From: Selenomonas sp.
GTDB lineage: Bacteria; Bacillota_C; Negativicutes; Selenomonadales; Selenomonadaceae
NCBI RefSeq assembly: GCF_024693525.1
Contig: NZ_JAILKR010000007.1
Location: 1-64,000 of the forward strand
Direction of reading: 5' to 3'
Length of the DNA: 64,000 bases
Part shown: positions 1 to 8,252 of the stretch, in pieces
How the letters are laid out: the number at the start of each line of letters is the position of its first letter
Numbering within the stretch: position 1 is the first letter of the stretch
Notes under the pieces: model-generated
What the model was told of the DNA's origin: nothing
Database searches by the model: none
The model's input: the letters and a program-made list of their open reading frames with translations, nothing else
Translations under genes and position numbers: made by a program

Positions 1-57
1 TAGAATGCCGCCCTGTCACGGCGGAGGTCAGGGGTTCAAGTCCCCTTCGGGTCGCCA
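1..57 (+). tRNA. tRNA-Asp (GTC), 5' end cut off by window
   Basis: The 3' part of a tRNA is visible. The anticodon arm is a 5-bp stem (8-12 with 20-24) around the loop CTGTCAC, giving anticodon GTC at 15-17. A T arm with GGTTCAAGTCC and an encoded CCA end at 55-57 follow. The acceptor and D arm lie before the window. It is followed four bases later by tRNA-Phe, so this is the end of a tRNA cluster. Confidence 0.93.
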
Positions 58-61
58 TTTT

Positions 62-137
62 GCCTTTGTAGCTCAGTTGGTAGAGCAGGGGACTGAAAAT
101 CCCCGTGTCAGTGGTTCGATTCCGCTCGAAGGCACCA
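62..137 (+). tRNA. tRNA-Phe (GAA)
   Basis: This is a complete 76-nt tRNA. The acceptor GCCTTTG pairs with CGAAGGC (one G-T pair), the D arm contains GCTCAGTTGGTAGAGC, and the anticodon stem GGGGA/TCCCC encloses the loop CTGAAAA with anticodon GAA at 95-97. The T loop GTTCGATTC and an encoded CCA at 135-137 are present. It is cotranscribed with tRNA-Asp and followed by a terminator. Confidence 0.97.
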
Positions 138-147
138 CTTAGGAGTT

Positions 148-183
148 AAAGACCTTGTGTACGAATGTACCGGGGTCTTTTTG
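148..183 (+). terminator. rho-independent terminator of the tRNA cluster
   Basis: AAAGACC (148-154) pairs with GGTCTTT (174-180), with an inner GTAC/GTAC pairing, and is followed by a T run. It closes the tRNA transcript. Confidence 0.85.
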
Positions 184-214
184 TGTATTATAATTCGATA
201 CGGGAGAGATGCGT

Positions 215-778
215 ATGGAAGCTTTGTTGGCTTCGTTTCTGATTGTTTTTCTTGCTGAAATGGGGGATAAGACGCAATTCCTCGTTATGGCATTTACCTC
301 CAAATACGATTGGAAACAGGTCTTTGTGGGAATGTCCCTGGGAATCGTTGTGGTTCATTCCTTGGCGGTGGCCTTGGGAACCTTGGCCGGTGAGCTTATT
401 CCGGCTAATCTCATGCAAATGTTGGCCTCGTTAATTTTTATCGGTTTCGGCGTTTGGACGCTGCGCGGCGACGATGAGGAGGAAGAAGAGGCACATGACT
501 CGCGATTCGGGCCATTGCTGACGGTGGCTATGACCTTCGTCGTCGGGGAGATGGGCGATAAGACGCAGTTTGCGGCTATGACGATGGCCGCGCAATACGA
601 GGGCGCCTGGCTGGCGGTGCTTTTGGGCGCTATTTGGGGAATGATTGTGGCTGACAGCCTGGGAATTTTGGCAGGTGCCTTGTTGCACCGCCGCCTGCCG
701 GCCCGTCAAATGAGACTTTTGTCAGCGGCAATTTTTCTGCTGTTTGGTGTGGCTGGTCTAGTGAAAGCACTCTTCTAA
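215..778 (+). CDS. TMEM165/Gdt1 (UPF0016) family cation transporter
   Basis: This is a 187-residue integral membrane protein made of two homologous halves, each with the family signature EMGDKTQF (about residues 15-22 and 112-119). The halves are joined by an acidic loop of consecutive Asp and Glu (about 86-95). Members of this family export Mn2+ or Ca2+ in exchange for protons, and the acidic residues of the ExGDKT motifs bind the metal. An upstream ATG at 209 is only three bases from the GGGAG ribosome site (202-206). The ATG at 215 has normal spacing and was chosen. Mn2+ export is the likeliest role in bacteria, but the substrate is inferred from the family. Confidence 0.9.
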   Translation: MEALLASFLIVFLAEMGDKTQFLVMAFTSKYDWKQVFVGMSLGIVVVHSLAVALGTLAGELIPANLMQMLASLIFIGFGVWTLRGDDEEEEEAHDSRFGPLLTVAMTFVVGEMGDKTQFAAMTMAAQYEGAWLAVLLGAIWGMIVADSLGILAGALLHRRLPARQMRLLSAAIFLLFGVAGLVKALF

Positions 779-795
779 TTTGGCCGGTTTGCCTA

Positions 796-824
796 TGGCA
801 AAATTTAAGCTTTGGCGTTATAAT
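796..824 (+). promoter_or_regulatory. promoter of the DedA gene (shared GCGTTATAAT type)
   Basis: A -35-like TGGCAA (796-801) lies 17 nt before TATAAT (819-824), which is preceded by GGCGT. The inverted repeat TTTGCC-TAT-GGCAAA (788-802) overlaps the -35 box and could be an operator or a weak terminator of the preceding gene. The same box arrangement drives the alcohol dehydrogenase gene on the other strand. Confidence 0.65.
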
Positions 825-871
825 AAGCGATAGTATGGATTTCGATGTGACGAAAGGGAGATTTAGTAGTA

Positions 872-1507
872 ATGGAACATTTTTCGACGTTGTTCTTGGA
901 GTTTATTGCTTCTTGGGGCTATGTGGCAGTTGCCATCCTGATGGCGGCTGAGAATGCCTGCATACCGATTCCTAGCGAGCTGATTCTGGGATTCGCCGGT
1001 TACCTTATCTTTGCGGATCAGATGACTTTTGTTGGCGCTTTGACGGCAGGCATGGTCGGCGGTATGGCAGGTTCGATTTTTGCTTATGTCATTGGCCATA
1101 AGGGCGGACGTACCTTTGTGGATAAATACGGCCATTATTTCTTTGTCAAGAAGAGCCATGTGGATATTGCCCAGAACTGGTTTGATAAATACGGTCTTAA
1201 AGCGGTGTTCTTCAGCCGCATGCTGCCCGTAGTCCGCACCTTCATTTCCTTGCCGGCAGGTTTTGCCCATGTGGATATGAAAAAGTTTTTGGTGATGACC
1301 TTTGCTGGTTCCCTGCCTTGGACGGCTTTGATTTTGGCTGCGGGCATGATGCTTGGCAAGAGCTGGCAGATTATGCTGAGCTATGGTCATACGGCGAGCC
1401 TCATCTTTGTAGGTGTCTGTGCGGTGATCATTGCAGTTATGTACATTCGTCATCGCCAAAAAAAAAACGTTCGTGAGTGCGAGAAGCTCAGTGAGGATGC
1501 CGAATAA
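872..1507 (+). CDS. DedA family (VTT/SNARE-associated domain) membrane protein
   Basis: The 211-residue protein has several hydrophobic segments. It carries DedA hallmarks: an early ENACIPIPSE segment (about 28-37), the FxRxxPxxRT-like stretch FFSRMLPVVRTF (about 113-124) and the G.A.... region near the C-terminus. Bacterial DedA proteins move undecaprenyl phosphate or phospholipids across the membrane and support proton-motive-force homeostasis; which one applies here cannot be told. The start ATG follows a good AAAGGGAG site. The C-terminal tail is basic then acidic. It is transcribed alone and ends at a bidirectional terminator shared with the convergent AEC gene. Confidence 0.92.
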   Translation: MEHFSTLFLEFIASWGYVAVAILMAAENACIPIPSELILGFAGYLIFADQMTFVGALTAGMVGGMAGSIFAYVIGHKGGRTFVDKYGHYFFVKKSHVDIAQNWFDKYGLKAVFFSRMLPVVRTFISLPAGFAHVDMKKFLVMTFAGSLPWTALILAAGMMLGKSWQIMLSYGHTASLIFVGVCAVIIAVMYIRHRQKKNVRECEKLSEDAE

Positions 1508-1510
1508 ACG

Positions 1511-1549
1511 AAAATCCCATTTCCGGTTTGCGGAAATGGGATTTTCTGT
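1511..1549. terminator. bidirectional terminator between DedA and AEC genes
   Basis: A perfect 15-bp stem, AAAATCCCATTTCCG (1511-1525) with its complement at 1531-1545, has A and T runs on the two sides. It can therefore end transcription from both convergent genes. Confidence 0.9.
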
Positions 1550-2512
1550 TTATTTGAGCAGGAAAAACAGGAACGGGAAGATTGCCAACAAGAAGGCGGC
1601 TGTTGTTATGACAAAGGACGAGATGGTAAGGCCCACATTGAGTTCGTAGAGTTTTGCGGTGAGTACGGCATTGATGGCGGTGGGACAGAAGGCAAGCAGA
1701 ATCAGCGTGCCCCGGAGGACGGGAGCCGTTACCAATAACTGTGTCAGTCCGACGAACAGCAGCGGGGTAAAGATAAAGCGCAAGGCAACGAGGCTACGCG
1801 TTTGCCGGGCATAATGACGTACTTGTTTGAAGTCAATCAAAAAGCCAACGGGCAGCATGGCAATCCAGGCGCCGATGTGGACGAGGCTTTGGAAGAGGGG
1901 GGCCAGGATGTCCGGGCGTTGGATGCCGGTAGCGTTGAGGGCAAAACCAGCTATCATGCCCACAAGGCTTAGTTGGTTAAGGGAGAAGAACATTGCGCGT
2001 AGGCTGTGAAGTCGGCTGGTTTTGCGGCGGGCTTCGGTATGTTTGAGATGATAATACTGTGCCAGTGGGAAGATGATAAGGCAGAGCAGGACGTTTTGGC
2101 AGGTGCCGATAAGCTGGGTATAGGCAAAGCCCTCTTCGTTGTAGAGAATAAAGGCACAGACGCCGCCGAGGGTGCCAAGGTTTGCCAGCATTGCGCTGGC
2201 GACGTAGGCGCCACGGTCAAGCAGGTTATCGATGCGGCGGGCAAATAACAGATAGCCAAGAATACCTGGTGTAAGGACCAGCAGAAATCCGAAAAACGGT
2301 ATGAGCAGCAGGCTCCAGGACAGCGGCAGTACCCAGAAACTTAGCAGGGAAAGTACGGTGTAGACGCAGACCACGTTAAAGCGGATTACTTTGTTCATGG
2401 TATCGTCAGAAAGGAGCTGGTGCTTATGCAGATACCAGCCCACAATCAGTGGAAGCAGCAGGTCGGTAAAGACGAAAAAGATGCGCGGGTTTATACCGTC
2501 CAAATGGTTCAC
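1550..2512 (-). CDS. AEC family transporter (auxin efflux carrier/malate permease type)
   Basis: This is a 320-residue, very hydrophobic protein with about ten predicted transmembrane segments in two five-helix halves, the fold of the AEC (Mem_trans) family. Members export or take up organic anions such as malate. The first codon is GTG at 2512 (MNHLDGINP), with a weak purine-rich stretch upstream. The gene is monocistronic and points away from rpsF. The substrate cannot be read from sequence. Confidence 0.87.
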   Translation of the reverse strand: MNHLDGINPRIFFVFTDLLLPLIVGWYLHKHQLLSDDTMNKVIRFNVVCVYTVLSLLSFWVLPLSWSLLLIPFFGFLLVLTPGILGYLLFARRIDNLLDRGAYVASAMLANLGTLGGVCAFILYNEEGFAYTQLIGTCQNVLLCLIIFPLAQYYHLKHTEARRKTSRLHSLRAMFFSLNQLSLVGMIAGFALNATGIQRPDILAPLFQSLVHIGAWIAMLPVGFLIDFKQVRHYARQTRSLVALRFIFTPLLFVGLTQLLVTAPVLRGTLILLAFCPTAINAVLTAKLYELNVGLTISSFVITTAAFLLAIFPFLFFLLK

Positions 2513-2607
2513 TTCTTTCTATAGAAATTTTTATAGTATAAATCCTAGCATCAAAAGCTGTTTCTGTAAATTGCGGCGGAAAAAAAGGGGAATCCGTGAA
2601 AATATCC

Positions 2608-2636
2608 TTGCTTTCCCTGCCGCTGCATGGTATAAT
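2608..2636 (+). promoter_or_regulatory. promoter of rpsF-ssb-rpsR
   Basis: TTGCTT (2608-2613), 17 nt, then TATAAT (2631-2636). The resulting leader is about 95 nt and contains two hairpins. Confidence 0.7.
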
Positions 2637-2667
2637 TTTCTAGTCGTGAGACAAATAATGTTTTGAG

Positions 2668-2709
2668 TTGAAATAATATTTCAACCTCTGCTCCTGTGCG
2701 AGCAGGAGC
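2668..2709 (+). promoter_or_regulatory. structured rpsF leader, two hairpins
   Basis: Hairpin 1 is TTGAAAT-aat-ATTTCAA (2668-2684). Hairpin 2 is GCTCCTG with CAGGAGC around TGCGAG (2690-2709). In many bacteria the S6:S18 complex binds the rpsF leader to repress the operon. The position fits, but I could not match the published consensus by eye, so autoregulation is an inference. Confidence 0.45.
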
Positions 2710-2735
2710 CAAAGACCAAAGAGGGAGGTGATTTC

Positions 2736-3023
2736 GTGAGAAAGTACGAAGTCATATTTATCGTTAAGCCGATGGAAGAGGAAGCTACGAACGCTGTCAT
2801 CGACAAGTTCACCAAGATCATCACGGAGAATGGTGGTACGATCGATAAAGAAGATCGTTGGGGTAAGAAACGTCTTGCCTATGAGATCAAAGACTGCACG
2901 GAGGGCTTCTATGAGCTGCTCTACGTTACGGCTGAACCGGCATGCGTTGCTGAGTGCGAGCGCGTAATGAAGATCACGGACGATGTCCTGAAGCACATGA
3001 TCGTAAAATCTGAAGAAAACTAA
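2736..3023 (+). CDS. rpsF: 30S ribosomal protein S6
   Basis: The 95-residue protein begins MRKYEVIFIVKP and has the S6 ferredoxin-like fold sequence, including a central W-G-KKRLAYEIK stretch (about 43-53). It is usual length for S6, without a glutamate tail. It sits in the small subunit platform beside S18. The start codon is GTG, set by the strong GGGAGGTGAT site. It is the first gene of the conserved rpsF-ssb-rpsR operon. Confidence 0.97.
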   Translation: MRKYEVIFIVKPMEEEATNAVIDKFTKIITENGGTIDKEDRWGKKRLAYEIKDCTEGFYELLYVTAEPACVAECERVMKITDDVLKHMIVKSEEN

Positions 3024-3050
3024 TATTCCATATGCCAGGGAGGTTTTGCC

Positions 3051-3491
3051 ATGAATAAGGTTATTTTGGCCGGTCGGCTTACGCGTGACCCCGAGGTTCG
3101 CTACACGCAGAGCGGCAAAGCCGTGGCTTCGTTCACCGTTGCGGTGGATCGTCGCTTCGGCCGCAAAAATGCGGATAATAACCAGCCGACGGCGGATTTC
3201 ATTCCGGTAGTTGTCTGGGAGAAACTCGCCGAGATTTGCGGGAATAACTTAATCAAGGGAAGCCAGGTGCTGGTCGAGGGTCGCTTGCAGGTCCGCACGT
3301 ATGACGCGCAGGACGGTTCGAAGCGCTATGTGACCGAGGTTGTCGCCAATGAAGTTGAGTTCATGGGTTCGCGCCCGCAGCGCGAAGGCGGCTTCCAGCA
3401 GGGTGGATTTGCCCAGGGAGCTCCGGCTCCGGCAGCACCGGCGGATAATTCTTTTGGCCCGGCCATCCCTGACGAGGACATCCCATTTTGA
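3051..3491 (+). CDS. ssb: single-stranded DNA-binding protein
   Basis: The 146-residue protein starts MNKVILAGRLTRDPEVRYT, the standard SSB beginning. An OB fold covers about residues 1-105. A Gly/Gln/Pro-rich flexible linker follows, and the acidic tip is DEDIPF, which docks replication and repair enzymes. It binds single-stranded DNA as a tetramer. It lies 27 bases after rpsF and ahead of rpsR in the usual operon. Confidence 0.97.
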   Translation: MNKVILAGRLTRDPEVRYTQSGKAVASFTVAVDRRFGRKNADNNQPTADFIPVVVWEKLAEICGNNLIKGSQVLVEGRLQVRTYDAQDGSKRYVTEVVANEVEFMGSRPQREGGFQQGGFAQGAPAPAAPADNSFGPAIPDEDIPF

Positions 3492-3509
3492 TAGGAGGGA
3501 ATTACTTTG

Positions 3510-3740
3510 ATGAGACGTGACAGAGGCAGAAGACCTCGTAGAAAAGTCTGCTCTTTCTGCGTAGACAAGGTCGAGCATATCGACTATAAAGACGTTGCAA
3601 AACTTCGCCGCTTCATTACGGAGCGTGGCAAGATTTTACCGCGTCGTATCTCCGGCAACTGCGCTAAACATCAGCGTCAGGTTACCGTTGCAATCAAACG
3701 TGCACGCAACATTGCGCTGCTGCCGTTTACTGCAGAGTAA
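3510..3740 (+). CDS. rpsR: 30S ribosomal protein S18
   Basis: The 76-residue basic protein has a CSFC pair near the N-terminus (a partial zinc-ribbon as in many Firmicute S18 proteins), then the conserved core with [15 protein letters not shown]. It pairs with S6 in the 30S platform. The ATG at 3510 is preferred over the in-frame TTG directly before it. The gene ends the operon at a strong terminator; rplI is not next to it here. Confidence 0.97.
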   Translation: MRRDRGRRPRRKVCSFCVDKVEHIDYKDVAKLRRFITERGKILPRRISGNCAKHQRQVTVAIKRARNIALLPFTAE

Positions 3741-3749
3741 GAGATTTTC

Positions 3750-3783
3750 AAGGTGTTGTACTAAAGGTACAGCACCTTTTTTC
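3750..3783 (+). terminator. terminator of rpsF-ssb-rpsR
   Basis: AAGGTGTTGTAC pairs with GTACAGCACCTT (one G-T pair) around TAAAG, followed by six T. Confidence 0.9.
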
Positions 3784-3811
3784 TATTAAGGATGTAGGAG
3801 AAGGAAGCTTT

Positions 3812-5374
3812 ATGCAGAGTCAAATTGAGACGGCTATGCGGATTTTTACGGACCCGCGGCATTTCAAACTGCGACTTTTTCTCGAGGGCAATGTCATTGG
3901 TATTTTTACTGGTTTAGTCATTGCGCTGTTCCGCTATCTTTTGGAATTGTCGGAGCGGTATACACCGCTTCTCTATGGCTGGCTGCGGGATAATCCGGAG
4001 TGGATTCCTGGCTGGGGCGCTGTCTTGCTGGCTATTGGCTGGGTTCTTTACCGGATTGTTAAATGGGATGGCATGACCTCTGGGTCAGGTATCCCGCAAA
4101 TCAAGGGAATTCTGATCGGTAAAATGGATATGAATTGGGCCCGGGTGCTGTTGCTGAAATTTACCGGTGCCGTGCTTGGAATCGGTGCTGGCCTTTCGCT
4201 GGGCCGTGAGGGCCCCAGCGTTCAGTTGGGCGCTTGTGTGGGGCAGGGGATAGGCCGGATGACGCATCGCTCCTTTGCAGAAAATCACTATATGCTGACG
4301 GCAGGCGCCGGTGCTGGTTTGGCGGCGGCCTTCAATGCCCCGCTGGCTGGTGTGATATTTTGCCTGGAAGAACTCACCAAGAATTTTTCCCCCTTTGTGC
4401 TCATGGGAGCTATTGCGGCTGCGGTAACGTCCACAACGGTCACCCAGTATTTTTTTGGCATGGAGCCAGTCTTCCATATGGGTGATATTCCCGTGGTTTC
4501 CACGGGCAGCATTTATATGCTGCTCATCCTTTTGGGGGCTTTTGTCGGAGTACTGGGGCTGGCGTTTAATCGCCTGCTGACACGGTCGCTGGATGGTTTT
4601 GCCACAGCGCCCGTGCCCGCCTGGTCAAAGTCCATGGTTCCGCTGCTTACCGCAGGGGTGCTGGGCTTTTGCCTGCCGGAGGTATTGGGCGGTGGCAGTC
4701 GATTGGTGGATTCCCTGGTGGTTACGGATTATTCCCTTTACTGGCTGCTGATTTTGCTGTTGGGAAAATTTTTCTTTACCATGCTTTGTTTTGGCTCGGG
4801 GGTTCCTGGAGGAATTTTCCTGCCGATGCTGGTGCTGGGAAGCGTTGGCGGTGCAATATTTGCCAAGCTGGCGGTTTTCTTTGGGGGCATGGAGCCAGTG
4901 TGGACGGTCAACTGCATTATCTTTGGCATGGCCGCCTACTTTGCCTCGGTGGTCAAATCCCCGGTTACCGGGGCCGTGCTGATTATGGAGATGACGGGGT
5001 CCTTTGACCACATGCTGGCCTTGATTCTCGTATCCATGACGGCCTATCTGGTGGCAGACCTCACCAATGGTGAGCCGGTCTACGACATGCTGCTGAATCG
5101 CAGCTTGGCACTTCAGGCAAAGCTTGCCAGTGCTATCAAACATCGCCGCATTATGAGCGAGGTCATCGTCGGCATGGGCAGCCAGCTCGATGGCGCTTGC
5201 ATACGCGAAGTCAAGTGGCCTTCGGGCAGCCTTATTGTCAATGTCAGCCGCGCTGGAGAGGATTTGGCACCAAATGGAGGTCTTTGCTTGAAGGAAGGCG
5301 ATTACCTGTATATTTTAAGCGACGATGTCCATAAGAGCAGCTTAGAGTTGCTGGCCGCGGAAAAGTCTACTTGA
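3812..5374 (+). CDS. ClC-type chloride/proton antiporter with C-terminal TrkA-C/RCK_C domain
   Basis: The 520-residue protein has the three ClC selectivity-filter signatures: GSGIPQ (about residue 91), GREGPSVQLG (about 130) and GSGVPGGIFLP. The gating glutamate of GREGP is present. An EE pair in CLEELTKNF corresponds in position to the proton-path glutamates of ClC-ec1, which argues for an antiporter rather than a channel. The last roughly 75 residues form a soluble TrkA-C-like domain that probably binds a regulatory ligand. It is transcribed alone; its stop codon overlaps the -35 box of the next promoter. Confidence 0.93.
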   Translation: MQSQIETAMRIFTDPRHFKLRLFLEGNVIGIFTGLVIALFRYLLELSERYTPLLYGWLRDNPEWIPGWGAVLLAIGWVLYRIVKWDGMTSGSGIPQIKGILIGKMDMNWARVLLLKFTGAVLGIGAGLSLGREGPSVQLGACVGQGIGRMTHRSFAENHYMLTAGAGAGLAAAFNAPLAGVIFCLEELTKNFSPFVLMGAIAAAVTSTTVTQYFFGMEPVFHMGDIPVVSTGSIYMLLILLGAFVGVLGLAFNRLLTRSLDGFATAPVPAWSKSMVPLLTAGVLGFCLPEVLGGGSRLVDSLVVTDYSLYWLLILLLGKFFFTMLCFGSGVPGGIFLPMLVLGSVGGAIFAKLAVFFGGMEPVWTVNCIIFGMAAYFASVVKSPVTGAVLIMEMTGSFDHMLALILVSMTAYLVADLTNGEPVYDMLLNRSLALQAKLASAIKHRRIMSEVIVGMGSQLDGACIREVKWPSGSLIVNVSRAGEDLAPNGGLCLKEGDYLYILSDDVHKSSLELLAAEKST

Positions 5375-5432
5375 TAATTTTAAATAGATTTAGTACAATA
5401 GTCGTACAACAAGAACAAACAATAAACACAGT
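5371..5432 (+). promoter_or_regulatory. promoter and candidate DeoR operator
   Basis: TTGATA (5371-5376, overlapping the stop codon of the ClC gene), 17 nt, then TACAAT (5394-5399). Directly downstream (5406-5429) lies a run of short A/C repeats of the form ACAACAA, ACAAACA, ATAAACA. DeoR-family repressors often bind short tandem repeats of this sort, so this is a candidate autoregulatory operator. Confidence 0.55.
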
Positions 5433-5462
5433 TTCTAGGAAGATTATAGGAGTGATTGTCCG

Positions 5463-6230
5463 ATGTTTTTGGAAGAACGCCAAGAGATTATTCTCAATAT
5501 GCTTGCCCGTGACGGCAAGGTTCGTGTCCGCGAACTCAGCGAGAAGTTCAAGGTAACGGAAGACTGCATCCGCAAGGATTTGGGTGCCCTCGAGAAAAAG
5601 GGAAAACTCAAACGCACGTATGGTGGTGCTGTCCGCATTCGTGAAAACAGCCATATGGTTGAAGTCAGCAAACATCGCAACACGGATGTTGAGGCAAAAC
5701 AGCGCATCGCTCAGGCTGCCGTAAAACTCATCCACGAGAAGGATATGGTATTCCTCGACATTTCCACCAGCAACCTGGCCATTGCTGAATTGCTGGTAAA
5801 GATGGATCAGGATATCACGGTAGTTACGAACATGATTGATATTCTCGTAGTCCTCGCCCGCAATCCGAAAATCCGCGTGGTATTTGCTGGCGGTAAAATC
5901 AACAAGAGCCGTGATGGTTTCTGGGGCGGCATGACCCTCGACTTCATCTCTCACCTCAAACCGGATATCGCTTTCGTCGGTGCCGTAGGCGTTGATGTCA
6001 AGGAGAACAGTGTTTCCACTTACGATATCGACGACGGTATCAACAAGGCATCCATCATCCGTCACAGTAAGAAGGCTTACGTTGTCGCTGAGGCACGCAA
6101 GCTCAGTACGGATGGCAACTACAACTACACGTCTCTGGACACGCTTTCCGGCTTGATTACGGATACGCTGCCGGCCCGGGACATTCAGGATGCAGCTGAT
6201 TCTTACGGGGTTGAGATTATCCTGCCATGA
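5463..6230 (+). CDS. DeoR family transcriptional regulator
   Basis: The 255-residue protein has an N-terminal winged helix-turn-helix (about 1-57; VRVRELSEKFKVTEDCIRKD, then LKRTYGGAVR, the typical DeoR start) and a C-terminal DeoRC sugar-phosphate sensor domain. The domain includes DISTSN near 97, FAGGK, FVGAVGVD and a final DGN segment. Such proteins sense a sugar phosphate. Its stop overlaps the start of the following sulfatase-fold gene by four bases (ATGA), so the two are translationally coupled. That is an uncommon partnership and points to control of envelope modification by a sugar signal. Confidence 0.92.
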   Translation: MFLEERQEIILNMLARDGKVRVRELSEKFKVTEDCIRKDLGALEKKGKLKRTYGGAVRIRENSHMVEVSKHRNTDVEAKQRIAQAAVKLIHEKDMVFLDISTSNLAIAELLVKMDQDITVVTNMIDILVVLARNPKIRVVFAGGKINKSRDGFWGGMTLDFISHLKPDIAFVGAVGVDVKENSVSTYDIDDGINKASIIRHSKKAYVVAEARKLSTDGNYNYTSLDTLSGLITDTLPARDIQDAADSYGVEIILP

Positions 6231-8248
6231 AGATCTCATTTCCCGCACGATTGAGCTGGGAAAATTTTCATACGGTAATGCTGAAAGGACTGAAGGTATA
6301 TGCATTTTACCTGGCAGTCCTTTCCCTTTTCCGGCTCGTTTTTATTTTTCTTTTGCAAAGTTATATGGGGCCTGCCAGCGGCATGGGCGATATCCTGCTG
6401 GCACTTTGGCGGGGAAGCCGTCTGTCGATGCAGACAGCGGGCTGTTTGGCACTGGTCAGTTTTCTGCCGGCCCTGTTTCTGCATTACCTATTGCCGAAGC
6501 TTGAATGGTTCAGTTGGCGCGTGCTGAATGGGCTGCTGCTAGCGATGCTGAGTATTCTCTATGTAGCCAGTTTCCCTTTTTACCGCCAATTCCGCATGAA
6601 TTTCAATCAGATGATTTTTAACGGAGCCAACGATGATATCTATGCCCTGTTCATTACCATGATTCAGCAGTATTGGCTGCCCGTTCGTTTGGCAGGAGCC
6701 CTGCTGTTGGCCTATGGCCTATGGCGGCTGCTCATGGCATGGCTCAAGTGGACGCCGCTGGAAAATTTCCTGCGGTTGATGCGTCTGCCCTTGGTGGTGC
6801 GGCTGCTGGGACGGTTGGCGTTCCTGGCGGGTGTGTATGTATCGGTAATGCTGGGAATCTTTGGCGGCAGCCTTGGCTGGCAGACCGCTGTGGATTGGGA
6901 AAATGCCGGTGTGACGAAGGATGAATTCCTCAACGAGGCGATTTTGGACAACCCTCAGGCAGTTTATCGTGCCTGGAACCTAAACCACCGCATGCTGGCC
7001 TGCAATGGTTTGGATTTTACGGTGGAAGATATTCGCAGTCTGGCTGCACTGCTTTCGGGACGGCAGCCGGATAGCGATGATTTGGATGTTTATTTGCAGA
7101 AAATAGCTGGTGGGGCGCAGCTTGAGCAGCCTTCCCATGTCTTTGTGATTCTGTCGGAGAGCTTTGCCAACTGGCCGCTGCTCGATAAATACAAAAACAT
7201 CCCGATTTCCCAGGGTATGCGTGCTCTGCTGGCAGAGGAGGATACGGACTATTGCCCGACTTTCCTGCCCAATGGTGCCAGCACTGTGTCGGCAGTTACC
7301 GGCGTGGTTACAGGCTTTGCCGATGCCAATCTGTACCTGACGACGATGCCGGAATCCTTTAAGGAGCCCTATGTGACCGCCAGCGCTCCGCAGATGGAGA
7401 AGCTAGGATATGCGACCAATTTCTGGTATGCGGGGCCTGCTACCTGGGAGCGAATCGGCGCCTTTACCCAGGCCCAGGGCTTTGATCATTTCTACAGCCG
7501 GGGCGATTTTGGCGATGTTCCAGGCAGTGTCTGGGGCTGTGAGGATGAATATCTCTATGACCAGGTATTAAAGGGCTTAAGTGATGCGCCGAGTTTCAAT
7601 GTGATTCTCAATGCGTCGAATCATTCCCCGTATGATGTCGATGTGGAGGCGAAGGGCTTTGATAAAGAGGCGGTGCGGGCAACGCTGCCGCCAGAGGCGC
7701 AAAATGATGAAGAGCTTCTGCGGGAGCTGGGGCATTACTGGTATGCCGATAGGGAACTAGCTAGGTTCGTCAAAGCCGTCAAGGCAAAATATCCGGACAG
7801 CCTTATCGTCATCGTCGGGGACCATGGGGATCGGTATAATATCGATAAGACCCCATCGACCTATGAACGCTATGGCATTCCCTTTATCCTTACGGGCAAA
7901 GGTGTCCATAAAGGAACTTTGCTGGCAGATTCTGCTGGCAGCCAGATTGATATCATGCCGACGATTTTCGAGCTCATTGCCCCCAAGGGCTTTACCTACA
8001 TGTCCGTGGGCTCAAGTCTCACAACGGGGAACCGCCGTGGCGTCAACTACGGTTTTTGGATTACCCGGAACGCGGTGGGCAAGGCCGATACGGTGCCGCT
8101 TTTGCCGGAGTCGTTAAATGGCGGGGAACCGCCTGTCATCGATGACCAGGCTATGCAGGACTACATCAATGCTGTGCGCAGCATTTCCTGGTGGCGTCCG
8201 AAATACGGCCCAATCCTCGATGCATCACGATTGGAAGGACGGGAGTGA
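6227..8248 (+). CDS. LtaS/MdoB-type sulfatase-fold membrane transferase (paralogue 1)
   Basis: This 673-residue protein has about five N-terminal transmembrane helices (to about residue 215) and an extracytoplasmic alkaline-phosphatase/sulfatase domain. Visible metal-site residues are E311 (ILSESF) and D532-H533 (VGDHGD). The presumed nucleophile is T353 in NGASTVSA. Family members move phosphoglycerol from lipids to lipoteichoic acid or periplasmic glycans. A diderm bacterium would not need lipoteichoic acid, so the acceptor here may be LPS or another envelope glycan. It is closely similar in layout and sequence to the gene at 33189. It lies between a DeoR regulator and a radical SAM gene, with almost no gaps. 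Confidence 0.88.
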   Translation: MKISFPARLSWENFHTVMLKGLKVYAFYLAVLSLFRLVFIFLLQSYMGPASGMGDILLALWRGSRLSMQTAGCLALVSFLPALFLHYLLPKLEWFSWRVLNGLLLAMLSILYVASFPFYRQFRMNFNQMIFNGANDDIYALFITMIQQYWLPVRLAGALLLAYGLWRLLMAWLKWTPLENFLRLMRLPLVVRLLGRLAFLAGVYVSVMLGIFGGSLGWQTAVDWENAGVTKDEFLNEAILDNPQAVYRAWNLNHRMLACNGLDFTVEDIRSLAALLSGRQPDSDDLDVYLQKIAGGAQLEQPSHVFVILSESFANWPLLDKYKNIPISQGMRALLAEEDTDYCPTFLPNGASTVSAVTGVVTGFADANLYLTTMPESFKEPYVTASAPQMEKLGYATNFWYAGPATWERIGAFTQAQGFDHFYSRGDFGDVPGSVWGCEDEYLYDQVLKGLSDAPSFNVILNASNHSPYDVDVEAKGFDKEAVRATLPPEAQNDEELLRELGHYWYADRELARFVKAVKAKYPDSLIVIVGDHGDRYNIDKTPSTYERYGIPFILTGKGVHKGTLLADSAGSQIDIMPTIFELIAPKGFTYMSVGSSLTTGNRRGVNYGFWITRNAVGKADTVPLLPESLNGGEPPVIDDQAMQDYINAVRSISWWRPKYGPILDASRLEGRE

Positions 8249-8252
8249 GCCG

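Noticed and set aside
2641..2735. Known metabolite riboswitch before rpsF
   Set aside because: Only two simple hairpins are present; no conserved riboswitch core was recognised.
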